The position numbers were made by a program, and so were the translations under genes. DNA of 42,074 bases from Pirellulales bacterium (lineage in GTDB: Bacteria > Planctomycetota > Planctomycetia > Pirellulales > Thermoguttaceae): assembly GCA_016931075.1 (NCBI GenBank), contig JAFGFF010000268.1:1-42074 (forward strand), in the 5' to 3' direction. Under the pieces are notes generated by a model. The model was not told the origin of the DNA and did not search any database. It saw only the letters and a program-made list of their open reading frames with translations. Shown here one piece after another: positions 35,224 to 42,074 of this stretch; position 1 is the first letter of the stretch, and every line of letters begins with the position of its first letter.

Positions 35224-35250
35224 TGGGTGGCACTGCTGGCTTGTCCGAGG
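35224..35250. repeat. Half REP of the CTGCTGG type
   Basis: GGGTGGCACTGCTGGCTTGTCC matches one arm of the REPIN at 33391-33471 without its hairpin partner. It is a decayed or truncated copy next to the family C REPIN. Confidence 0.5.
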
Positions 35251-35270
35251 GTGTCCGGGAATTCGATTTT

Positions 35271-35337
35271 GTAGGAGGCGACTCCTGTCGCCGATCGGGA
35301 GTTCGGAACATCTTCGGCGACAGGAGTCGCCTCCTAC
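35271..35337. repeat. REPIN, GTAG-headed family C
   Basis: Inverted arms headed GTAGGAG, each with the hairpin GGCGAC-tcct-GTCGCC. It lies in the 251-base spacer between the Gly/Pro-rich gene and the lipoprotein gene. Confidence 0.88.
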
Positions 35338-35375
35338 AAACTGTAATGTTGTGTTCTCATTCGTCGTAACACCAT

Positions 35376-36014
35376 TCATTGCTCGACCGTGCGCTCGACC
35401 ATCAGGCCGGTGTGGTCGGGCAGGTTGACTTTTTCCGGCACGTAGATGTAGCGTTCGCCTTCGTCCAGTTCCGGAAGTTGGATTCGCAGGGGCTTGAAGA
35501 TCTTCTCCATGAACTCTTCGTGCGTCTTCGGCGGTCGGCCGTGTTCGGCGATGTAGAGCTTCAAGCTGTAGACGATCCGGTTCAAGTCCATCCGGTCCTG
35601 TGCCCGCCAGTAGGAGGCCAGAGGAACCGTGATGATCCGCGGTCCGCTGTAGTTGCCCTTGCCGCTTCCGATGTTCGCCTTCTCCTGAACCACGTTCAAT
35701 CCAGCCGCCGGCGTGGTGTGCATTTGCAGCCCTTCGTTGCCCATCTTCGGGGCGGGCAGAGCCGGCACCGGCTCGATCGGAGCGGGAGTCTCCACCGGCG
35801 GAGGCGTCTCGACCGGCATGGGAATCTCAGGTGGCGCGGGCGGCAAGGCCGGATCGGCGTCCGGCTCGGGCTGGACCGGCGCCGGCGGCGATTGGGCCGT
35901 CTTGGTGTTCGTATTCGCATTGGTGGAGTTGACCGGGGGCGGGTCGACCGAGTCGCAGCCCGCCCAGACCAGGCACATCGACATCAATACACAAACCGCG
36001 GCAATCCGTTTCAT
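35376..36014 (-). CDS. Lipoprotein with Pro/Asn-rich linker, SurE-linked
   Basis: 212 residues: lipobox-type signal peptide (MSMCLVWAGC, Cys near residue 20), a disordered stretch rich in Pro, Asn, Thr and Glu (about 25-90), then a mixed alpha/beta region with SLKLYIAEHGRPPKTHEEFME, the pattern of the hydrophilic end of type II secretion pseudopilin-like domains, and ERYIYVPEKVN. It is probably anchored in the periplasm by lipid. Start ATG 36014 lies only 2 bases after the surE stop, so both are in one operon. No family name is certain. Confidence 0.78.
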   Translation of the reverse strand: MKRIAAVCVLMSMCLVWAGCDSVDPPPVNSTNANTNTKTAQSPPAPVQPEPDADPALPPAPPEIPMPVETPPPVETPAPIEPVPALPAPKMGNEGLQMHTTPAAGLNVVQEKANIGSGKGNYSGPRIITVPLASYWRAQDRMDLNRIVYSLKLYIAEHGRPPKTHEEFMEKIFKPLRIQLPELDEGERYIYVPEKVNLPDHTGLMVERTVEQ

Positions 36015-36016
36015 GG

Positions 36017-36919
36017 CTAGGTTCCTGTTTTTGTTTCGGGGTCGTCTTCCGGCTCGACTTCGGCCGGGTCCACCGTCACGCGTTGCATCTTCCGCATCGA
36101 CCGGACCACCGGCAGGCTGGGCCGGGCGGTCGTGGTCGATTTGTCTATTTCGCCGGGCGACTCGACGTCGAATCGCCATTGTTCCATCTGCCGCAAGACC
36201 GGCTGTTCCGTCAGGTTGTAGCCCAACGGCGTCAAGGCCACGTGGCCGGCCGACAGGACCGATAGGTCGGTCTCGTCGGCGAATCGGGCCGCCGGTTTGC
36301 CGGTCGCCCAGTAGTAATGCCGCCCCCAAGGGTCGGTCCGCTGCTCGTACTCGTCGCCGTAGCGGCTCGTGTCCATCGGCACGCAATGGATCTCAGGCGA
36401 CTGCTTCTCAAGTGCCGCGATCGGGATGTTGAGGCTGAACAGCCGGGGGTCGGGTCCTTTCTGGGCGAGGACCTGTTCGATAATGTCGGTGGCCAATCGG
36501 GCCGCTCGTTCAAACGGGGCCTGCTCGTCGAACTCCAACGAGACGGCCACGCTCGTGATTCCAAAAAAGGCCCCTTCGATCGCCGCCGCGACCGTGCCCG
36601 AGTAGAGCACATTGATCCCGGCGTTCAGTCCACCGTTGATTCCGCTGACGACGAGGTCGGGCGTTTGGGGGCAAAGTTCGTTGACGGCCAGCTTGACGCA
36701 GTCGGCCGGGCTGCCCTCGACGGCCCAACCCCATCGGGTCGATCCGTGGTAGACCTCCTTGACGATCAGGGGTGTCAAATAGGTGATCGAATGGCCCACG
36801 CCGCTTTGTTCGGTCGCCGGGGCCACGACACACACCTGACCCAACCGCTGCAACTGCCGTTCCATGGCCGCCAGGCCCGGGGCGTGGATTCCGTCGTCGT
36901 TGGTCAGTAAAATGAGCAC
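36017..36919 (-). CDS. surE: 5'-nucleotidase SurE
   Basis: 300 residues, of which about 250 form the SurE fold. NDDGIHAPG (residues 7-15, metal Asp pair), ATEQSGVGHSIT (the metal-binding Ser region), VEGSPADCVKLAV and SGINGGLNAGINVLYSGTVAAA are all intact. The enzyme removes the phosphate from 5'- and 3'-nucleoside monophosphates and polyphosphates and helps in stationary survival. The start is GTG 36919, which places the first strand correctly. A low-complexity acidic tail (PAEVEPEDDPETKTGT) extends beyond the fold. The lipoprotein gene follows with a 2-base gap. Confidence 0.93.
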   Translation of the reverse strand: MLILLTNDDGIHAPGLAAMERQLQRLGQVCVVAPATEQSGVGHSITYLTPLIVKEVYHGSTRWGWAVEGSPADCVKLAVNELCPQTPDLVVSGINGGLNAGINVLYSGTVAAAIEGAFFGITSVAVSLEFDEQAPFERAARLATDIIEQVLAQKGPDPRLFSLNIPIAALEKQSPEIHCVPMDTSRYGDEYEQRTDPWGRHYYWATGKPAARFADETDLSVLSAGHVALTPLGYNLTEQPVLRQMEQWRFDVESPGEIDKSTTTARPSLPVVRSMRKMQRVTVDPAEVEPEDDPETKTGT

Positions 36920-37304
36920 CGGTAGGCCGACCCCCTCTCCGATAGGACTCGAGAACCGGCCCAGCCGCGTGCCAGACCGACCCGTTCATCATAGCCACGC
37001 CCCCCGCGCCTAGCAACGCCCGGCGACGCAAACCCTTGTGTTGTCGGAAGTTTCGAGAACCACCCTGTCGGCAGGGGTCCGAGGACCTGATCGCCAATTG
37101 ACCCGGAGAAGAAGGACGGTTTCCGACCATTCGATCCGTAAACCACCATCGGCCATTTACCAGTACAATAGGCCTGATCCGGCCTACCGGACCAGCTCGG
37201 CAGTCCGACGACCCGAGCCAAGGTTGTCCTTTTTCAACACCATGTGTTGCCAGAACGCGACACGCAACCGCTGATCCTTCCATGGATTGATGTCAGAAAA
37301 ACCC

Positions 37305-37360
37305 GTAGGCCGGGTCGTGACCCGGCAAGGCTGGAACCGCTGGGTCACGACCCGGCCTAC
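37305..37360. repeat. REPIN, GTAG-headed family B
   Basis: Same hairpin GCCGGGTC-gt-GACCCGGC as at 27320-27391, with a shorter loop and slightly degraded right arm. Confidence 0.85.
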
Positions 37361-37370
37361 TTGCTTTGTT

Positions 37371-37462
37371 CTGTAGGGAACGCCCTCCGTGGCGTTCCGC
37401 GGGCCTCGGAAATTGGGCCAAACTCGCGGTTCACGGAACGCCACAGAGGGCGTTCCCTACAG
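37371..37462. repeat. REPIN, GTAG-headed family A
   Basis: 28-base arms as in the other three copies, with one G-to-A change in the right arm, and a loop of about 36 bases. It is the immediate neighbour of a family B REPIN and about 80 bases upstream of the ChaN-like gene. Confidence 0.9.
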
Positions 37463-37541
37463 TGACAGTGATGACTTCAATTCGAGAAGTTGTTCTTCAA
37501 CGGATCCTGAGAACGATACCTAGACCTAGGGAGTAAACACC

Positions 37542-38522
37542 ATGCCTCGTCCGCTAAGTCTGTTCGTGATTACCGTGCTCTTCGCCACCTCGGTCGTGAT
37601 GGCCGACGAGGCATCTACACCGGAGAAACCCGAGGCCAAGAAAGCGGCCGACGCGCCGCGGCTGCAGTGTTGGATCGATCTTTATCAGGCGGAGCCCTTG
37701 CCGTACCATGCCGTGCTGGCCGACCTGGCCACGGCCCGGGTGGTCTACTTGGGCGAGAGTCACGGGGTGGTCCGGCATCACGGTCTTCAGGAGCGGATCG
37801 TGGCCGACCTGGCCAAGCGGAACGTCCCGCTCGTTTTGGGATTGGAACAGATGGAAGCGATCGACCAGCCCCACCTGGACCGTTACGCCCGGGGCGAGAT
37901 CGATTTCGAGGAGCTGGCCAACGTGACCGACTGGAGCCACACCTGGTCGAACTACACCGACTACCGCCCGGCACTCGAGGCGGCCCGGAAGGCCAAGGCG
38001 CCGATCCTGGCCCTGAACGCCCGGGCGACGACCATCCGTCGCGTAGCCCGGGGCGGCGGCGTCGACAAGCTGGCCCCCGAGCTTCGCAAGGAACTGCCCG
38101 AGGAAATGAAGCTCAACGATCCAGACTACATGAAGTATCTGAACCTGCGGATGCCGGTCCACATGGCAGCCACCCGCGAGCGGATGCGTCCCATGTTCGA
38201 GGCCCAAATGGCACGGGACGAGATGATGGCCTCGGTCCTGGCGACGTTTTTGAACTCCGAAGCTGGAAAAGACCGCACGGCGGTCGTCCTCTGCGGCGGG
38301 GGCCACGTCTGCTTCGGCCTGGGCACGCCCGACCGGGTCCGCCGGCGGATGCCCGGCGTCAAGGACAGGATCATCCTCATGACGTCCAGCGGCGACGTGA
38401 AGATGACGCCCTCGATGAAGGCCGTCACCCGCCCGGTGCGCGTCACCCACGACGATCTCCGCGCGATCGGCCGCCCGATCGCCGATTATTTGCATGTGAC
38501 GAGCCTGAAGAAGGACAACTAG
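37542..38522 (+). CDS. ChaN-like haem-binding uptake protein
   Basis: 326 residues with a signal peptide (about 1-21). The mature part carries the ChaN/Tiki-type pattern: VVYLGESHGVVRHHGLQERIV (GES-H motif near residues 70-75), LGLEQMEAID and AVVLCGGGHVCFGLGTPDRVRRR near the C-terminal third, where the GGGH histidine is expected at the site. ChaN proteins bind haem or act as TIKI-like metalloproteases in other lineages; the planctomycete function is not known. Start ATG 37542 with GGGAG upstream. It is followed by a REPIN and a DUF4405 gene; an iron/haem link to that putative cytochrome is plausible but inferred. Confidence 0.85.
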   Translation: MPRPLSLFVITVLFATSVVMADEASTPEKPEAKKAADAPRLQCWIDLYQAEPLPYHAVLADLATARVVYLGESHGVVRHHGLQERIVADLAKRNVPLVLGLEQMEAIDQPHLDRYARGEIDFEELANVTDWSHTWSNYTDYRPALEAARKAKAPILALNARATTIRRVARGGGVDKLAPELRKELPEEMKLNDPDYMKYLNLRMPVHMAATRERMRPMFEAQMARDEMMASVLATFLNSEAGKDRTAVVLCGGGHVCFGLGTPDRVRRRMPGVKDRIILMTSSGDVKMTPSMKAVTRPVRVTHDDLRAIGRPIADYLHVTSLKKDN

Positions 38523-38537
38523 AACCTCGTAGTTTTC

Positions 38538-38612
38538 GTAGGGTGGGGCACACTTGCCCCACCAGTTTCATGCCTTGCGATATCCTGGTGGGGCAAGTGT
38601 GCCCCACCCTAC
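38538..38612. repeat. REPIN, GTAG-headed family D
   Basis: Inverted arms headed GTAGG, each with the hairpin GGTGGGGC-N6-GCCCCACC, perfectly complementary, loop about 23 bases. It lies between the ChaN-like and DUF4405 genes, and would separate them if they were once a continuous operon. Confidence 0.9.
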
Positions 38613-38649
38613 GGATTCTCTCTCAAATAACAATGAATAGGAATCGAAT

Positions 38650-39162
38650 ATGAAAGACCTTTTTCAACTGAAGACCTGGGCGGGGGCGTTGACGATTGGA
38701 TCGTTCGTCGTGATGGCGGTAACGGGCGTGATGCTGTTCTTCCACGTGAACGTCGGGCTGAGCAAGCTGGCACACGAATGGTTGGGCTGGGTCCTGATCG
38801 TGGGAGGGCTTGCCCACGTGGTGGTCAATTGGAAGGCCTTTCTCGCCTACTTCCGCAAGCCGGCGTCCGTCGCCATTGTGGCGATCCTCTGCGTTGCCAT
38901 GGGGGCGGCCTTCCTCGCGCCCGGCCGACCGCCTCGGCACCGGACCGCCTTCAATCCCAGCGCGTTCGAGCAGGCTCCGTTGCACCTGATGGCCCAGGTT
39001 GCCAAATGCACGCCCGAGAAGGCCGTCGAACGGCTCAAGGAAAAGGGTATTCAGGTCGAGAACCTCGAACAGACCATCGCCGAAATCGCCTCGGCCAACA
39101 GCCGGCTTGGCATGGAAGTCCTGGCCATCATCCTCGGCCAATCTTCCGGAGGCCACCACTAG
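38650..39162 (+). CDS. DUF4405 membrane protein
   Basis: 170 residues. Three hydrophobic helices are visible (about 11-31, 42-60 and 74-90), with His at VMLFFHVNVG, KLAHEWLGW and LAHVVVNW, the spacing seen in DUF4405/cytochrome b561-like proteins where His ligates haem b. The C-terminal half (about 95-165) is soluble and contains a sterile-alpha-like QVAKCTPEKAVERLKEKG segment. Its stop shares the four bases CTAG with the converging sulfatase gene. AGGAA lies upstream of ATG 38650. Likely membrane electron carrier. Confidence 0.78.
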   Translation: MKDLFQLKTWAGALTIGSFVVMAVTGVMLFFHVNVGLSKLAHEWLGWVLIVGGLAHVVVNWKAFLAYFRKPASVAIVAILCVAMGAAFLAPGRPPRHRTAFNPSAFEQAPLHLMAQVAKCTPEKAVERLKEKGIQVENLEQTIAEIASANSRLGMEVLAIILGQSSGGHH

Positions 39163-40571
39163 TCCTCGTCCGGACTCACGTGTGGAAATCCTTCATCCCG
39201 CGTCTCCTTGGCCCAATCGAGCAGGAGACGGCGGTGGCGGTTGAGGATCTCGTGATGGGCCGGGTCGGGGGCCAGGTTGCGAGTTTCGCCGGGGTCGGTT
39301 TGCATGTCGAAAAGCTGCTCGCGATGCTGGCCGCTTGAGTAGACACAGTATTTGTAGCGGTCGGTCCGAACCATCCGGCCGGTGCCACCCGGCTTGTTCT
39401 TGCCGTAGGTGAACATGGTCTCGGCCACGACGTGCTTTCGCGGCATTTTTATTTTCTCACCCTCGATCACCGGCCGCCACGAGAGGCCGCGCATGGACGA
39501 AGGTTGCTTCACGCCGGCGAAGTCGAGGATCGTGACGGGGATGTCCAGGGCGGTCGAAACCAGCTCGGCCGAGACCCGACCTTTCGGTCCGCCGGGTACG
39601 CGGAAGAGCATCGGCACACGGGTGGTCTGGTCGTAAAGGACCTGCTTCTGGTTCCACCGATGTGCGGCCACGCCTTCGCCGTGGTCGCTGGTGAACAGGA
39701 CGACCGTGTTGTCGGCCAGGCCCGCCTCGTCGAGCACGTCGAGCACCTGGCCGATCTGCCGGTCGACCTTCTCGACCAACCGGTAGTAGCCCCAGAGGTA
39801 CTGCCGCCACTTCAGTTCGTCCCAGTCGGCCGTCGGATAATACTTCGGCTCCTTCTTCTGCATCGCCCGGATCAACGACGGCTCGTCCCGCGGCACGTCG
39901 AAATTGGCCGGCAGCGGCGGCAGCTTGGAAAGTTCGGTCGGCGGCTGGCCGATCGGTCCATCGGGCAGATTCTGTCCCCGGGCAAGCTCGCACACGTTGT
40001 GCGGGTTCATGAACGACACGGTCAGGAAGAACGGCTTCGTGTGCTTGCGTCGCAGGAACGCCAGGGCCGCTTCGGTCTTGGCCGGATCGAGCCCCACCTT
40101 GTCGGCCTCGACGTAGCCGGCCTTCTTGAAGGACGTGCCGACGTGCCACTTGCCTAGGTAGGCACAGTGATAGCCGGCCTCGCTCATGAGCTTGCCGAGC
40201 ATGGGGAACGCCCCGCGTATCTTCCGCCCGTTATTCACCGCGCCGATCTCATGCGGGAACCGGCTTGTCTGCAGACTCGATCGGCACGGCAGACACAGCG
40301 GCTGCGTCACATACGCCCGATCGAACCGTGTGCCCGACGCCGCCAGCTTGTCCAGCCCGGGCGTTTCCAGGTCCGCGTTGCCCGTGCAACTCAAAGCCGT
40401 GGCCGCCTGCTGGTCGGTCAGGATGAGCAGGATGTTGGATTTGGTGTGTAACGTATCCTCATTCGCGGTTGACACATTCAACCCCAACGTTCCGTACCAC
40501 GCGGAAAGCAGCGCGACTGCGACGGAAACCGTTCGACAAAGACCCATTCGATGCATCGTTTTGATTCCCAT
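39159..40571 (-). CDS. Sulfatase, secreted
   Basis: 470 residues: N-terminal hydrophobic leader (about 10-35), then NILLILTDQQ (metal-binding Asp), LCLPCRSSLQTSRFPHE with the CxPxR formylglycine core (CLPCR), YLGKWHVG, and FTSDHGEG (metal His). This is the arylsulfatase/choline-sulfatase-like type of the alkaline phosphatase superfamily, acting on sulfate esters outside the cytoplasm. ATG 40571 is chosen as the first Met ahead of the leader; Met at 40556 and 40547 are alternatives. It converges on the DUF4405 gene with a 4-base overlap. Substrate unknown. Confidence 0.92.
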   Translation of the reverse strand: MGIKTMHRMGLCRTVSVAVALLSAWYGTLGLNVSTANEDTLHTKSNILLILTDQQAATALSCTGNADLETPGLDKLAASGTRFDRAYVTQPLCLPCRSSLQTSRFPHEIGAVNNGRKIRGAFPMLGKLMSEAGYHCAYLGKWHVGTSFKKAGYVEADKVGLDPAKTEAALAFLRRKHTKPFFLTVSFMNPHNVCELARGQNLPDGPIGQPPTELSKLPPLPANFDVPRDEPSLIRAMQKKEPKYYPTADWDELKWRQYLWGYYRLVEKVDRQIGQVLDVLDEAGLADNTVVLFTSDHGEGVAAHRWNQKQVLYDQTTRVPMLFRVPGGPKGRVSAELVSTALDIPVTILDFAGVKQPSSMRGLSWRPVIEGEKIKMPRKHVVAETMFTYGKNKPGGTGRMVRTDRYKYCVYSSGQHREQLFDMQTDPGETRNLAPDPAHHEILNRHRRLLLDWAKETRDEGFPHVSPDED

Positions 40572-41264
40572 TGTCCACAATTCCCAGAAGGATGCCTCGC
40601 CTTAGGAAACGCCAACTCCGCAGGTGAGTCGTATAAGTCCACCTCCAAGGCACCGATTACACAAGCCACCGACTGCACCCCTGAGCCTACCACACTGTGC
40701 GGCCGATTGCACGTTCATTTCTTGGACCGCCACTGCGACCCGTCGGCTTGCCAAAACCGCAAGCTTGCCCATTCGGTTTCCCATTCCTTTTATCGCTTGC
40801 CTTTCGCTCCTGTTCCCTAATCGACTGCCGGCGGCCTCGCCACGATGTTGCTTATGCCGATAGCCGAGTGCTTGATGGATTCATCTTGGATGCGCTTCTG
40901 TCTCTGGCGGTGATTCCACTCGTCTTTCTCATGCGCCGCTCGGTGACCGAAGACACCGAATCTTTGGCGTAGGTGCAACCGGGAGGAAAACAGGCGACGG
41001 GCGTTCCCGGCGCGCACAGACAGTGTTGGCCGTGTCAACGACCTCGATCGGCGCCGCTTCGGAGCGGACAAACTGGCATGAGACGTGACCCGGTCAGGTG
41101 GTCCTTGCTAATGCCAGGTATGGGTTTCTTGCGCGTGCAAAGGTGGTCCGCGTGGTGCGTTAAGGTGTCGCTGAAAGAGGCGTGACTTGGGATGAACCCT
41201 TGGAATCCGGGGGATTCTTATGCGTTCTTTTTTAAGTTCTGCCGAAGCAGTTACACACCACGAA

Positions 41265-41332
41265 TGGAGGGCCACGCTCCGTCGTGGCCGGGTGCACCGA
41301 ATGACGCGGCCACGACGGAGCGTGGCCCTCCA
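41265..41332. repeat. REPIN, GGAG-headed family E
   Basis: Inverted arms headed TGGAGG, each with hairpin GGCCACG-ctccgt-CGTGGCC, around a short loop. GGAG takes the place of GTAG in the other families. Confidence 0.87.
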
Positions 41333-41344
41333 GGCCGGCCGGGC

Positions 41345-41475
41345 GCCATGCCCAGACATCGCTTCAGCAAGGGATGGGCATGTTGTTCGAGATGGCAGCG
41401 CCGACATGCTCATCCGCCGCTGGCGGGCTGTTGAACATAAAGACTGTGTCCTGGGCGGCGTCTGAGCATGGCACC
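41345..41475. repeat. REPIN-like palindrome, GCCATGCCCAGAC type
   Basis: Degenerate relative of 27066-27166: GCCATGCCCAGACATCGC at the left and GCGTCTGAGCATGGCACC at the right, with GGATGGGCATG and CATGCTCATCC inside. Confidence 0.65.
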
Positions 41476-41960
41476 CTGGTTGAAAACCGCTCGTTTTCGC
41501 GTGGGCGCTGAAAAATCGGGGGGGCTGAGCGTCAGCCGACGCCGATCCCGAATCGTGGATGCGTGATTTTCCTTGTGCGCTCAATCCTGGTTGAAAACGG
41601 CTTGATATTCCATCAACGCGCGCATCCCCGGGTTTTGTGACGGCGAACGCAGACAATATTTCCGAACCGCGGATGCGTGGTTCTCCCTGAGCGCTCAATC
41701 CTGGTTGAAAACGGCTTGTTTTAGCATGGACGCTGAAAATTCGGAGGGATTCGAGCGTCGACCGACGCCGATTCCGAATTGCTCCTGTGCAGCGTCGCCC
41801 GGGCACTGCATCTGGGCACAAAACCACTTGATTTAGCCTGTGCCCTCGTTCCATCCCACCCGGCCGGCGTGCATCCGGCTCGGGCACTGCATCTGGGCTC
41901 AAAACCGCTTGATTTGGCCAGTACCCTCGTTCCCTCCAGTCCGGCGGACATGCCGCGAGC
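41475..41960. repeat. Degenerate tandem repeat, period about 112 bases
   Basis: CCTGGTTGAAAACGGCTTG-like sequences start at 41475, 41586 and 41700, and the related CTGGGCACAAAACCACTTG-like ones at 41812 and 41893, giving spacings of 111, 114, 112 and 81 bases. Units also share stretches such as GGATGCGTG and GCGCTCAATC. Confidence 0.7.
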
Positions 41961-42023
41961 CAGGAGGGCTCTTTGTTGGGGGATTGACGTTGGTCGAGGT
42001 TCCTCTTCCGCCGGGCGGCTGGG

Positions 42024-42074
42024 GTATTTACCCCAGGCTGCTTGAATTGCAGCCCTAGCATCTGGGGCAAATAC
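42024..42074. repeat. Inverted repeat at window end
   Basis: GTATTTACCCCAG and CTGGGGCAAATAC are inverted with one mismatch, around GCTGC...GCAGC. It may continue beyond the window. Confidence 0.65.

Larger units (their letters stand above)
36920..37541. other. Long spacer with two REPINs
   Basis: The 622-base gap before the ChaN-like gene holds two REPINs of different families at 37305-37360 and 37371-37462, only 10 bases apart. On the minus strand near 36985-37035 an RRRALLGAGGVA segment looks like a Tat signal, but no protein follows. The rest is unexplained; the promoters of surE and the ChaN gene should lie here. Confidence 0.55.
40572..42074. other. Long region without a convincing gene
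   Basis: About 1.5 kb up to the window end. The first 690 bases show no structure I could name. From 41265 there is a REPIN, a GCCATGCCCAGAC-type palindrome and a tandem array. Open frames here are made of repeated text and do not resemble proteins. Confidence 0.6.

Noticed and set aside
36985-37035. A Tat-like twin-arginine segment (RRRALLGAGGVA) on the minus strand
   Set aside because: No ribosome-binding site and no recognisable protein follows before it runs into surE in another frame. Chance or a very decayed remnant.
41475-41960. CRISPR array
   Set aside because: Units are over 80 bases, degenerate and without constant repeats of 25-40 bases; no cas gene is nearby.
41108-42070. A 320-codon minus-strand frame at the window end
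   Set aside because: Its sequence repeats (K-T-S-x-F-Q-P-G type units) because it is a translation of the tandem array; there is no start site or domain.

Overview
The window looks like chromosomal DNA of a planctomycete, probably from the Pirellulales or a neighbouring group. The reasons are the combination of sulfatases, a DUF1559 prepilin-like protein, several secreted proteins ending in PEP-CTERM sorting signals with dockerin-type repeats, many genes without a clear Shine-Dalgarno site, GC-rich coding DNA, and gene spacers full of palindromic repeats. No rRNA, tRNA, CRISPR array, transposase or phage gene was seen.

Layout. 1-8218 is a secretion and surface region: the 3' part of a sulfatase, a DUF1559 protein, two LamG-type PEP-CTERM paralogues and two discoidin-type PEP-CTERM paralogues, all but the first on the minus strand. 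8474-18797 looks like a sugar-use locus: a secreted TIM-barrel glycosidase-like protein and a GntR/LacI-type regulator read leftward, while a sodium:solute symporter, a 55-residue membrane protein, a mutarotase-like protein, an M24 creatinase-like protein, a polysaccharide deacetylase and a URO-D-like protein read rightward. The two arms diverge from an AT-rich promoter region at about 12000-12065. 18928-22033 holds a PEP-CTERM gene relic, a lower-GC membrane protein gene and a trypsin-like/dockerin/PEP-CTERM protein whose 3' end runs antisense into that gene. 22210-26886 is an RND efflux pair (pump and adaptor). 27400-40571 is a mixed housekeeping stretch: an orphan zf-HC2 protein, a GT4 glycosyltransferase, a HAMP-like membrane protein, an Fe-S protein, a metallophosphoesterase, an archaeal-type thymidylate synthase homologue, SurE with a lipoprotein, a ChaN-like protein, a DUF4405 protein and a second sulfatase. 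40572-42074 has no convincing gene and contains repeats.

The most notable pattern is between the genes. At least fifteen palindromic elements fall into several sequence families but share one design: two inverted copies of a unit that is itself a hairpin, often preceded by GTAG or GGAG. That is the REP/REPIN design associated with RAYT (REP-associated tyrosine) transposases, none of which is in the window. A second pattern is that each PEP-CTERM paralogue pair differs by a dockerin-type cassette placed exactly before the sorting signal. Lengths and start codons were chosen from ribosome-binding sites and family similarity; all functional assignments are by reading motifs, not by database search.
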